64,000 nt of DNA from Bacillota bacterium (lineage in GTDB: Bacteria > Bacillota > Sulfobacillia > Sulfobacillales > Sulfobacillaceae). The notes below the pieces were generated by a model, which worked only from the letters and a program-made list of their open reading frames with translations, did not search any database and was not told the DNA's origin. Numbering within the stretch: position 1 is the stretch's first letter; every line of letters starts with the position of its first letter. Shown in pieces: positions 26,022 through 33,247 of this stretch. The stretch spans positions 16,497 to 80,496 of the forward strand of contig JAIMBD010000013.1 in the NCBI GenBank assembly GCA_023511625.1. The letters run 5' to 3'. Position numbers and translations under genes: made by a program.

Positions 26022-26049
26022 TGGTAGCGAAGGGCCGCGCCGGCATCAA
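26021..26049 (-). promoter_or_regulatory. Promoter of asd
   Basis: On the minus strand TTGATG (26049-26044), 17-base spacer, TACCAT (26026-26021). The 9-bp repeat array starts at the downstream edge of this -10, so a repressor on the array would block initiation. The leader to the ATG at 25906 is about 110 bases. Confidence 0.55.
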
Positions 26050-26138
26050 CCAGGGACGCCGCCGACTCGAGGGCCTGTCCGCAAGGCCACCTTGGTCTCC
26101 GAGGGCGCCCACGCCAACCCTCGCCGCAAGGAGCCGGG

Positions 26139-26150
26139 ATGTGCTACAAT
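26139..26150 (+). promoter_or_regulatory. Extended -10 upstream of the ferredoxin-NADP reductase gene
   Basis: TGTGCTACAAT (26140-26150) has the TG-n-TACAAT form of an extended -10. No TTGACA-like -35 is visible 17 bases upstream. The leader to the start codon at 26273 is about 115 bases. The remainder of the 365-base region between asd and this gene holds the asd promoter, the 9-bp repeats and nothing else I can identify. Confidence 0.4.
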
Positions 26151-26272
26151 CTCGTCTTGGTTTAGCATGGCGGGCTGAGGTCCGCCCAAAGGCCCAATCT
26201 GGACGCCGGTGGCCTACGCCGGGGGGCTTTGCGTTGCGATCGGCGCCGCGCCTAGTGAGGAGGAGGCCAGGC

Positions 26273-27277
26273 TTGGCACAAGACGCAGTGGATCGGTTTG
26301 ACCTCACGGTGATCGGCGGAGGGCCGGTGGGCCTGTTCGCCGCAGCCTTGGCGGGCATGCACGGCATGAAGACCAAGCTGATCGAGGCGTTGCCGTATCT
26401 CGGCGGACAGTTGACGGCCCTGTATCCAGAGAAGTGGATCTACGATGTGGCCGGGTTTCCGCGGGTGTTGGCCAAAGACCTGGTGGAGCACCTCGAGCAA
26501 CAGGCGCGCCGCTACCATCCTGCCATCGTACTGGAAGAGACCGTAGACCGCCTGGAGGCCCTGCCTGACGGCGGGTATCGCCTGTACACCGACCGGGCCG
26601 CCCACGAGACCCGCGCCATCCTCATCACCAGCGGTATCGGTGCCTTTGCCCCCCGCAAGTTGCCGGTTGCCGGAGCCGAACGCTTCGAAGGGCGGGGACT
26701 CTACTACTTTGTCCCCCCCATGCAGCACTTTGCCGACCAGACAGTGGTGGTCGTGGGCGGCGGCGACTCCGCCTTGGACTGGGCCTTGGCCGCTTCCGAG
26801 GTGGCCAAGTCGGTCTTGTTGGTCCACCGCCGGGACGAATTCCGCGGCCAAGCCGAGACCCTGCGCCAGGTGATGGCGCGGCCCAACACAGCGGTCCGGG
26901 TCTTCACCGAGGTCCGCAACTTGGCCGGAACGAGCCGGCTTCAAGCGGTCGAACTCATCGACCACAAGACCAAGGCCACCGAGTGGGTTACGGCAGACAG
27001 CGTCATCGCCGCGTTGGGGTTTCATTCCAGCCTCGGGCCCATCAAAGACTGGGGGCTCGAGTTTCACGGGGCCAATATCGTCACCTACGAAGCGGGGCAG
27101 ACCAGCCGGCCGGGCATCTACGCCGCCGGCGACGTGGCCTACTATCCGGGTAAAGTGAAGCTCATCGCCACCGGGTTCGGCGAGGTAGGCAACGCCATCG
27201 GACACATCCGCGGGTATCTCCACCCTGGGCACAAAGGGGGCCTGCCCCACAGCACCAACCTCAAGATGGGCGAATAG
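26273..27277 (+). CDS. Ferredoxin/flavodoxin-NADP+ reductase, YumC type
   Basis: 334-residue flavoprotein that moves electrons between NADPH and ferredoxin. FAD-binding GGGPVGLFAAALAG at the N-terminus, YLGGQLTALYPEKWIYDVAG, NADP-binding VVVGGGDSALDWALAAS, and the FAD-closing GDVAYYPGKVKLIATGFGE. The CxxC of thioredoxin reductases is absent, which separates this type-2 FNR from TrxB. TTG 26273 is preceded by GAGGAGGAGG, the strongest ribosome site nearby; no ATG fits. The seven-iron ferredoxin at 3.7 kb is a likely partner. The 3' end overlaps the convergent ArsC-like gene by 17 bases. Confidence 0.92.
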   Translation: MAQDAVDRFDLTVIGGGPVGLFAAALAGMHGMKTKLIEALPYLGGQLTALYPEKWIYDVAGFPRVLAKDLVEHLEQQARRYHPAIVLEETVDRLEALPDGGYRLYTDRAAHETRAILITSGIGAFAPRKLPVAGAERFEGRGLYYFVPPMQHFADQTVVVVGGGDSALDWALAASEVAKSVLLVHRRDEFRGQAETLRQVMARPNTAVRVFTEVRNLAGTSRLQAVELIDHKTKATEWVTADSVIAALGFHSSLGPIKDWGLEFHGANIVTYEAGQTSRPGIYAAGDVAYYPGKVKLIATGFGEVGNAIGHIRGYLHPGHKGGLPHSTNLKMGE

Positions 27278-27614
27278 CCGCCAACAAGGCCTCCCACCGG
27301 GCGGGATCGAATCCGACCGCCGTGCCGTGGTCGGTGACCAAGATCGGCCGGCGGATTAAGCGCGGCTCGGCAGCCATGGCTTCAAGCCACGCCGTCGCCG
27401 TCGCCGGCGGAGGATTGAGTTGCTTGGCCTTGGGGCTCTTGGACGAGACCAGCGCCGGCACGCCGCCGGCAAGCTCCGCCAACCGGGAAAGTTCGTCCAC
27501 TGTCAGCGGCGCCGCAATCAGGTCGCGTTCCTCAACGGCCACCCCGCGTTGCCCAAGCCACGCTCGGGCTTTCTGGCAGGTGCTTCACCGCTTATACCCG
27601 TAAAACTGAACCAT
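27261..27614 (-). CDS. ArsC/Spx-family oxidoreductase, probable selenoprotein with in-frame TGA
   Basis: Read through one TGA, the frame from ATG 27614 gives a 117-residue protein, the usual ArsC/Spx length. It opens MVQFYGYKR-TGA-STCQKARAWLGQR. The TGA (27587-27585, codon 10) stands exactly where the family has the first cysteine of its CxxC catalytic motif, leaving a U-S-T-C redox motif. The downstream part is intact: VEERDLIAAPLTVDELSRL, SSKSPKAKQ, and LIRRPILVTDHG, which holds the family's conserved Arg. A 19-base hairpin follows 15 bases after the TGA. GGAAGGAG lies 14 bases before the ATG, the gap being lengthened by an 8-bp duplication (CGAGCGAT). Standard annotation would start at GTG 27542 and lose the active site. 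Alternatives: nonsense mutation or sequencing error. Confidence 0.72.
27551..27569 (-). promoter_or_regulatory. SECIS-like hairpin for UGA recoding
   Basis: Minus-strand GCCCGAGC-GTG-GCTTGGGC: eight paired bases (one G-U) closing a loop whose first two bases are G and U. The loop G is the 24th base after the TGA. Bacterial SECIS elements lie within the coding region just after the UGA and usually show GU at the start of the apical loop about 16-37 bases downstream, so sequence and spacing fit. The stem is inside codons and would otherwise be neutral. Confidence 0.6.
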
Positions 27615-27686
27615 CGCTCGATCGCTCGCTCCTTCCGTCGGGTTGGAATCGCCGTTTTGGGGGCCCGCGCGGCTTTTTGGGTCTCG

Positions 27687-29426
27687 CTACTGCCAGGTGC
27701 GGGCTAAAAGCGCCGGCACTTCTTCGCGGGGCAGCGGCGGGCTGAACCACCAGCCCTGGGCGGCGTCGCACCCCCACGCCCTCAAGGCGTCGCTCTGCTC
27801 TCCCTCCTCCACCCCTTCGGCCACCACCTCCACCCCAAGGGGGTGGCTCATGCCCACGATGGCCTGAATCACCGCCCGCCCGGCCGGGGATTGCCAATCG
27901 CGGAGAAAGCTGTGGTCGATCTTCACGCTGTGGATGGGCAGCCGGTGGACATGGGCCAAAGAACTGTATCCGGTGCCGAAATCGTCTAGGCTCAATCGGT
28001 ACCCCGCCTGCGCGATCCGTGCCGCCACCGCCGCCACCGCTTCGAAGTCGGCCAGCGGCGCCGATTCCAGCACCTCGAAGTGCAGCGCCGAAGCCGGAAG
28101 GCTCGGATAGACGGCGCGCACGCTGGAGACGATGCTGAGCCACAGCGGGTCAGTCACGGCCTGGGTGGCCACATTGACCGAGATGAACCCGCTCCACCCC
28201 CGCCCCCGCCACTCGTTTAAGGCGTCTAGCGCCTGGCGCAGGATGACCCCATCGAGAGCCCGCACCAATTCCTGCTGGTGGACGAACGGCAGAAACTCCC
28301 CCGGCAGGTGGACCGTGCCCACCTCGTCGATGTACCGCATCAAGGCCTCAAACCCACGGACGCGCCCGCTGCGGAGGTCCACGATGGGCTGAAAGAAGGC
28401 GTGGATGCGCCCGGCCTTCAGGGCGTCCCGCAACACCAAGGCCCACTCCTCGGCCACTCCGGTCTCTTGTTCCAGCCGCTCGGCCGCGGCCCAGCCTCGG
28501 TTGCTCCCCTTGGCCCGGTACAGCGCGCGGTCGGCCTGGCCGAGGAGGTCGGCGGCCGCTTCTCCGTCGTGCGGGTAGCGCGCCACGCCCAGCGTGGCCG
28601 ACACCCGCACCGTAATCCCTTGCACGGTGATGGGCGGTTCGATGGCGGCGCGAAATTTACGCATCAGCCCCGGCAGATCAGCGGCGTTGTGGATGCCGGC
28701 CAGGATGAGCAGAAACTCGTCGCCGCCCCACCGCCCCACCCAATCGGTGCGGCGCAGGGTTTTGGACCAGCGCTGGGCCACGGCCTTGAGCACCTCGTCG
28801 CCGACGGCGTGGCCAAAGGTGTCGTTGACCGCCTTGAAGCCGTCGAGATCGGCCAAGACCAAGGCAAACGGTTGCTGCTGGCGGAGATAGGCCTGAAGCT
28901 GCATCTCCGTAGCCAGCCGATTCGGTACCTCAGTCAGCGAGTCGTGGAAGGTAAAGAAGGTGGTCTGGACCGCCGTCAGCGCCATGAGGTCGATAGCCAT
29001 GCGCTTGACCACTGTCTCCAACAGCGCTGGACGCGCCGCATCCATCTCGCTGCGCGCCTCGCGCACCTCGCGCAACGCCTCTTGCGTCAGAAGGCCGAAG
29101 GCGCCGATGAACCAATCGCTCGGCACCCCGAGGCGCACATGGCGGCTGCCCACGCGGTGGAGGGCTTGAAGCCGGGTTTCGTCGCCAGGTGGCGCGACGA
29201 GTCCACGGAGGTACTGGGCCACGAGCGGAGCGAGCGCCGCCGGGCGGGTATGCGCGTGGACGATGCGGGCAAAGAGCGGGACCTCGACCAACCGCCCCAC
29301 GAAGCGCTGGGCGACAGCCGGAGCCAAGGTATCCCACGGCAGGCTCTCAAGCCGTGCCTGGTCTGCATCGGTCCACTCCCACCACGCAGTCCACGGCAGC
29401 GCGTGACCACCCAGTTCTGAGGCCAA
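27687..29426 (-). CDS. Globin-coupled diguanylate cyclase/phosphodiesterase (GGDEF-EAL)
   Basis: About 579 residues. Residues 10-150 look like a haem-globin sensor domain; VGSRHVRLGVPSDWFIGAF carries the likely proximal histidine (His96) in the HemAT-type pattern. Next a GGDEF domain with intact GRWGGDEF, preceded by LADLDGFKAVNDTFGHAVGD. Last an EAL domain: FEALMRY, SVNVA, SLDDFGTGYSSL, VKIDHSFL and VVAEGVEE, so both catalytic sites appear complete. It should make or break c-di-GMP in response to oxygen. TTG 29426 is favoured: GGGGAGGG ends six bases before it, while the ATG at 29432 directly abuts that site. The ArsC-like gene follows 72 bases downstream on the same strand. Confidence 0.87.
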   Translation of the reverse strand: MASELGGHALPWTAWWEWTDADQARLESLPWDTLAPAVAQRFVGRLVEVPLFARIVHAHTRPAALAPLVAQYLRGLVAPPGDETRLQALHRVGSRHVRLGVPSDWFIGAFGLLTQEALREVREARSEMDAARPALLETVVKRMAIDLMALTAVQTTFFTFHDSLTEVPNRLATEMQLQAYLRQQQPFALVLADLDGFKAVNDTFGHAVGDEVLKAVAQRWSKTLRRTDWVGRWGGDEFLLILAGIHNAADLPGLMRKFRAAIEPPITVQGITVRVSATLGVARYPHDGEAAADLLGQADRALYRAKGSNRGWAAAERLEQETGVAEEWALVLRDALKAGRIHAFFQPIVDLRSGRVRGFEALMRYIDEVGTVHLPGEFLPFVHQQELVRALDGVILRQALDALNEWRGRGWSGFISVNVATQAVTDPLWLSIVSSVRAVYPSLPASALHFEVLESAPLADFEAVAAVAARIAQAGYRLSLDDFGTGYSSLAHVHRLPIHSVKIDHSFLRDWQSPAGRAVIQAIVGMSHPLGVEVVAEGVEEGEQSDALRAWGCDAAQGWWFSPPLPREEVPALLARTWQ

Positions 29427-29495
29427 GGGCATCCCTCCCCGCGCGGTCGCTGCTGGCTCCCTCATTTGCACGATTTTAGCACAGGTTGGAGCGCT

Positions 29496-30965
29496 TCAAG
29501 ACCCCGGTCGAGACCGCCGGGAAGGGGACGGCACGCGAAAGAGCACGGCGAGGCGGCCCCGGTAGAGCACGGGCCATCCGGAAAGCCGCGCCTCTTCCGC
29601 CCAGGTCGACCCGCGCTCCACCAAGGCATAGCGGGCGCCGAGGCGTTGGACCCAGGTCGGAAAGGCGCGATAGCCCGACAACGCCTCGCGGTATTGGGTA
29701 AGCGCAGGACCGTTCGCTGCCCAAAAGTCGAGCCGCCCATCGATCCAGTCAGGGATGCCGGCGTCTTGGAGATAGCCGCCCCAGTTCAAGACGTTGAACA
29801 CCCGCTGGTCGATGTGATGGCGCACCATGTACGCGAGGGCTCCTTCAGGCTCGCGCCCGCGGTCGACCCAGGGCCCGAAGACGCCGCCCGGCCCCTTGGG
29901 CATCGCGAACCCGGTCCAGACGACCAGCACCGCCGCCGCGCCCGCCAAAAGGGCCCGGCTGAGCGCGCCCAGACTGAAGGTGGAGCGTACGGGCCCGAAA
30001 AGGCCGACCAGCCCGATGCCGAGGTAGGGGAGAAAGCGCACCCCGAACAGCGCCGCCGCCACGGTCCCGGCCCAGTAGGTCGCCCCCCGAAGGTCCGGCC
30101 GCCGCCCTTGGCTTAGCGCCCCAAGCGGCGCCACCACGGCGCATCCCAAGACCACCGCCGCGAGGTACGGCTGGTGCAGGTTCGGGGATCCCCACTCCGA
30201 CACGGCCCCCGTCACTGCCGGGGAGAGCACCATCCACACGGCGTGGCCGACGCCGGCTGCCCCCCACGGATTCAAAAACCCCACCGCTGCTGCGCCGAGC
30301 CCGAGCGCCATTCCCCGCCGCCGGCGGCGCGCGAAGAGCGTCTCCACGGCCACCCACAAGGGCGCGAGCAGCCACGAGCCGTGGACGTTGGCCCAGACCA
30401 GCTCGACTGCCCCCAAGACGCCAAGATTCAAGCCCAGCGCTCGCCGGGACCAGGCGGCGCCATCAAGCCACGGCCGAAGGCGCCAAAGCCCCCCGAGCCA
30501 CCACACCGCCAAGGGGTAGGCCAGCACCTGGGGGCGAAAGTCCCAGAACTCCAGCGAAGCAAATCCGCCCGCGGCAGCCAAAAGCCCCGCCGGCATGGGG
30601 TCCGCCCCGGCGATGCGCCCCAGCCGGTAGAGTCCTCCGAGAAAGGCCACGATGCACCCGACGATGGCCCCGACGGCCGCTTGCGGGCCGATCTGCCAAA
30701 GCCCCCACAACAGGACGTCCCAGCCCCATTCGAGGTTGATCCACGGCGCGCCGTGAGCATCCCAGGAGAAGCGGTTCCGGGTCAAGACCGCCCGATGGGC
30801 CCACATCCAGCGCCCGGCAGCCAGGTGCCAAAAGACGTCGTTGGCCAAATGGCGCGACGCAAGCTCCAGCGTCAAGGCCGCCGCCACCACAGCCATGGCG
30901 TAGCCGGCCCCGCTACGAAATCCCTGCCGGTGCCCCGCCTCCGTTGCCAGTCGACTCCCCTCCAC
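29496..30965 (-). CDS. Polytopic membrane protein, paralogue A flanking the Tad locus
   Basis: 489 residues with about ten to twelve hydrophobic helices and a soluble C-terminal part of roughly 120 residues. No catalytic family is certain; the topology, with an acidic-histidine first loop (LANDVFWHLAAGRWMWAHRA) and a large C-terminal domain, recalls GT-C glycosyltransferases. It shares strings with the protein at 37299-38780: AAGRWMWAHRAVL, the HGSW of the middle region, and WGGYL...GIPDWIDGR.DFW. The GTG 30965 start has only GGCGGG upstream, so an internal start is possible. Divergent from the pilin gene. Confidence 0.7.
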   Translation of the reverse strand: MEGSRLATEAGHRQGFRSGAGYAMAVVAAALTLELASRHLANDVFWHLAAGRWMWAHRAVLTRNRFSWDAHGAPWINLEWGWDVLLWGLWQIGPQAAVGAIVGCIVAFLGGLYRLGRIAGADPMPAGLLAAAGGFASLEFWDFRPQVLAYPLAVWWLGGLWRLRPWLDGAAWSRRALGLNLGVLGAVELVWANVHGSWLLAPLWVAVETLFARRRRRGMALGLGAAAVGFLNPWGAAGVGHAVWMVLSPAVTGAVSEWGSPNLHQPYLAAVVLGCAVVAPLGALSQGRRPDLRGATYWAGTVAAALFGVRFLPYLGIGLVGLFGPVRSTFSLGALSRALLAGAAAVLVVWTGFAMPKGPGGVFGPWVDRGREPEGALAYMVRHHIDQRVFNVLNWGGYLQDAGIPDWIDGRLDFWAANGPALTQYREALSGYRAFPTWVQRLGARYALVERGSTWAEEARLSGWPVLYRGRLAVLFRVPSPSRRSRPGS

Positions 30966-31005
30966 GTCGCGCCCGCCGAATTGGTCTCAACCCTTGTCTC
31001 TGGCC

Positions 31006-31029
31006 ATATCTCTTTCAATATCTCTTTCA
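31006..31029 (+). repeat. Two 12-bp direct repeats upstream of the Flp pilin gene
   Basis: ATATCTCTTTCA occurs twice without spacer (31006-31017 and 31018-31029), followed by ATATATC, in an island much more AT-rich than the neighbourhood. TTGTCT at 30994-30999 lies 17 bases before AATATC, a weak promoter candidate reading toward the pilin gene. The 12-bp period may place two regulator sites on nearly one helix face. Confidence 0.65.
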
Positions 31030-31186
31030 ATATATCGAAGGGGGTAGCTGGATCGCGCGGAAAAAGGCGCGAAATTTGCCGCCACAAGCTTTTCAGGCGC
31101 CGAGCGCCTGCCGTAGAATGGGAGCCTGGGGGCTTCTTTGGAATCCACGGGAACAGCTTGAGGGAAGCAAATGGGGGGATGGTGTC

Positions 31187-31357
31187 GTGTGGCGCCGAAT
31201 CCGGGAGCGGCTGGGGCAGCGGCGCGGGCAGGCGTTGGTAGAATACGTCTTGGTCCTGGCTTTGATCGCCCTCGTAGCCATTGGCGTGGTGACCACGCTT
31301 GGCCAGACCGTCAGCGGTCAGTTGAGCAATATCGTCAGCGGCATTCAACACCAGTAG
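31187..31357 (+). CDS. flp: Flp/Fap-type pilin prepeptide
   Basis: 56-residue structural pilin of a Tad pilus. Basic leader VWRRIRERLGQRRG, then QALVEYVLVLALIALVAIGV: cleavage after Gly leaves Glu at +5 and Tyr at +6, the Flp hallmark. The C-terminal end (LGQTVSGQLSNIVSGIQ) is typical. GTG 31187 with GGGGGA seven bases upstream is the only suitable start; the open frame continues far upstream without coding character. It is the first gene of the pilus unit. A prepilin peptidase gene is not in the window. Confidence 0.9.
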   Translation: MWRRIRERLGQRRGQALVEYVLVLALIALVAIGVVTTLGQTVSGQLSNIVSGIQHQ

Positions 31358-31396
31358 GGACCCCGGGACCACGACCTTAGACTTGGCGATACGGTC

Positions 31397-32056
31397 ATGC
31401 GCAGACGGTGGAGCGGCGGGTGGGTCTGGGAGATTTTAGCAATTTTGGCCTTCTTCGTGGCGGGATGGCTCACCCTCCGCGCCCTGGCGCTGGTGCCGGC
31501 GGCCACCGGCGTGCGACCGGCTCCCACCGTGCCGGTGGTGGTGGCCAAGGGGGCCGTTGCCGCCTTCACGCCGTTGGCGGCACCGGAGTTGGCCGTGCGC
31601 CACTTTCCCCCCGCGTTGGTCCCAGCGGGGGCCGTAGCGGACCCGGCTACGGTGGTAGGGCGCGTCTCCACTGTGCCCTTGGCGCCGGGCCAACCCGTCT
31701 TGGCCGAAGACCTGCTCGACCCCGGCCAGGCCCCGCTGCCTACGGTGCTCCTCTCTGCCGGCGAGCGCGCCGTCACTGTGGCCTTGGGGCCGGCTCAGGA
31801 CGCCGGCGGGTGGCTTCGGCCGGGAGAGACGGTGGCACTGTACGACGTCACTGCCAAAGGCGCTGCAGAGATCACCGGGGCGGCCCGGGTCCTTTCCATC
31901 AACGGGGCCCTGACCACCACCACCGCCACGCCGCCGGGACAGGCCGCGCTGGTTACCTTCGCAGTGCCCAAGGCGACCGTCGCCCCGGTGCTGGAAGCCG
32001 CCCAGGCTGGCGCCCTGACGGTGGTGTTGACGCCGGCCACGGGCCCTGTGCGCTGA
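31397..32056 (+). CDS. cpaB: Flp pilus assembly protein CpaB/RcpC
   Basis: 219 residues. An N-terminal membrane helix (ILAILAFFVAGWLTLRALAL) is followed by a SAF domain (VVVAKGAVAAFTPLAAPEL, VSTVPLAPGQPVLAEDLLDP) and a beta-rich RcpC part (ERAVTVALGPAQDAGGWLRP GETVALYD). In Tad systems the protein lies in the periplasm or cell wall region and is needed for pilus secretion. No clear ribosome site precedes ATG 31397, suggesting coupling to the pilin message. Confidence 0.85.
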   Translation: MRRRWSGGWVWEILAILAFFVAGWLTLRALALVPAATGVRPAPTVPVVVAKGAVAAFTPLAAPELAVRHFPPALVPAGAVADPATVVGRVSTVPLAPGQPVLAEDLLDPGQAPLPTVLLSAGERAVTVALGPAQDAGGWLRPGETVALYDVTAKGAAEITGAARVLSINGALTTTTATPPGQAALVTFAVPKATVAPVLEAAQAGALTVVLTPATGPVR

Positions 32057-32086
32057 GGGGACTGGGTTTTCGTTCGGGGAGGCGGG

Positions 32087-33244
32087 ATGGTGCGGCTGCA
32101 GATGGCGTTGGCGCTTTCCGCCGACCTTTTGCCGGCAGTGGTGCGCTGGGCGGCCCAATCGACAGATCTGGCCGTGACAGCGGCCTCTCCGGACTTGCGG
32201 GGAGCCCTGGAGGGGGCAGGGCCACCGCCCGACCTCGTGGTGGTCGACGACGTCGTCCTGCGAGAGAATCCGGGGTGGATCGGGCGGTTGCGCGAGCAGG
32301 GGTTGACGGTGGTGGTCTTGGGGGCCGAGGAGGCGGAGGCGTTCCGCCGGGCCTTGGCGGCGGGCGCCGTCGACTTCATCCGCCGCGACGCCTGGGCTCA
32401 AGAGCTGCCGGCAGTGGTGGAGCGGATCGTCGCGGCGCGCCGTCCCGAGCCGCGGCCGCTTTTGGCCGTGTTCTCCCCTAAAGGCGGCGTCGGCAAGAGC
32501 ACCTTGGCCGCAAACCTGGCCTGCGCCGCCGGCGGGCGCACCGGAGCCAAGGTGGCGCTGGTCGACTTCGACCTGCAGTTCGGCGACCTCGCCACCTTGT
32601 TGGGCATCGAGCCCCGCGCCACCGTAGCCGACGCCGCCCGCCTGCCAAGCCTCACCCAAGACGCCTTAAGCCGCCTGCTCCAGCCGGTGGAAAAAACCGC
32701 CGTCTCCCTGCTGGCCTCGCCCCTCAACCCTCTGGAGGCGGAGGAGATCACGGCCGCGCGCGCCGTCGAGATTCTCGACGCTTTGAGGCGGGCGTACGAG
32801 GTGGTGGTGGTCGACACTGCCCTGGGGTACACCGATGTCAACGTCGCCGCCTTGGACGTGGCCGACCTCATCCTGGTGGTTCTCACGCCCGACGTGGTGA
32901 CGGTGCGCTCGGTGGTGCGCGCGTTAGACCTTTTTCGCGACGGGTTCCAATATCCGCCCGAGAAGGTGCGCCTGGTCCTCAACCGGGACGGCACCGGGCT
33001 CCGTCGCGACGAGATCGCCGAGGCCTTAGGCCGCCCGATCGACTTCGGGCTGCCATCGGACGGAGCGTGGCCGGTGCGTGCCGCCAACCAGGGCACGCCC
33101 TTGTGGCTCATGAACCGCCAAAGCCAGTTCGTACGAGCCACCGAGCGCATCGCGGAAGCGCTCTTCCCTCGCCCGCAACCCGCCCGGCGCCCGCGAGCCC
33201 TCGCCCGCCGTCTGCCCCCCTTGTCGCTGACCGGAAGGGGATGA
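32087..33244 (+). CDS. cpaE: CpaE/TadZ-like ATPase for pilus localisation
   Basis: 385 residues. Residues 1-115 form a receiver-like domain without a confirmed phosphorylation site (PDLVVVDDVV, LTVVVLGAEEAEAFRRALAAGA). From residue 120 a MinD/ParA ATPase follows: deviant Walker A FSPKGGVGKST, LVDFDLQFGDLATLLGI, VVVDTALGYTD. CpaE/TadZ proteins place the Tad machine at its cell site. GGGGAGG precedes ATG 32087. The next gene starts four bases after its stop. Confidence 0.9.
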   Translation: MVRLQMALALSADLLPAVVRWAAQSTDLAVTAASPDLRGALEGAGPPPDLVVVDDVVLRENPGWIGRLREQGLTVVVLGAEEAEAFRRALAAGAVDFIRRDAWAQELPAVVERIVAARRPEPRPLLAVFSPKGGVGKSTLAANLACAAGGRTGAKVALVDFDLQFGDLATLLGIEPRATVADAARLPSLTQDALSRLLQPVEKTAVSLLASPLNPLEAEEITAARAVEILDALRRAYEVVVVDTALGYTDVNVAALDVADLILVVLTPDVVTVRSVVRALDLFRDGFQYPPEKVRLVLNRDGTGLRRDEIAEALGRPIDFGLPSDGAWPVRAANQGTPLWLMNRQSQFVRATERIAEALFPRPQPARRPRALARRLPPLSLTGRG

Positions 33245-33247
33245 GCC

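Noticed and set aside
30944..31186. N-terminal extension of the Flp pilin frame
   Set aside because: The upstream frame translates the 12-bp repeats as YLFQYLFQ and lacks coding character; the GTG at 31187 has a ribosome site and yields the standard pilin leader.
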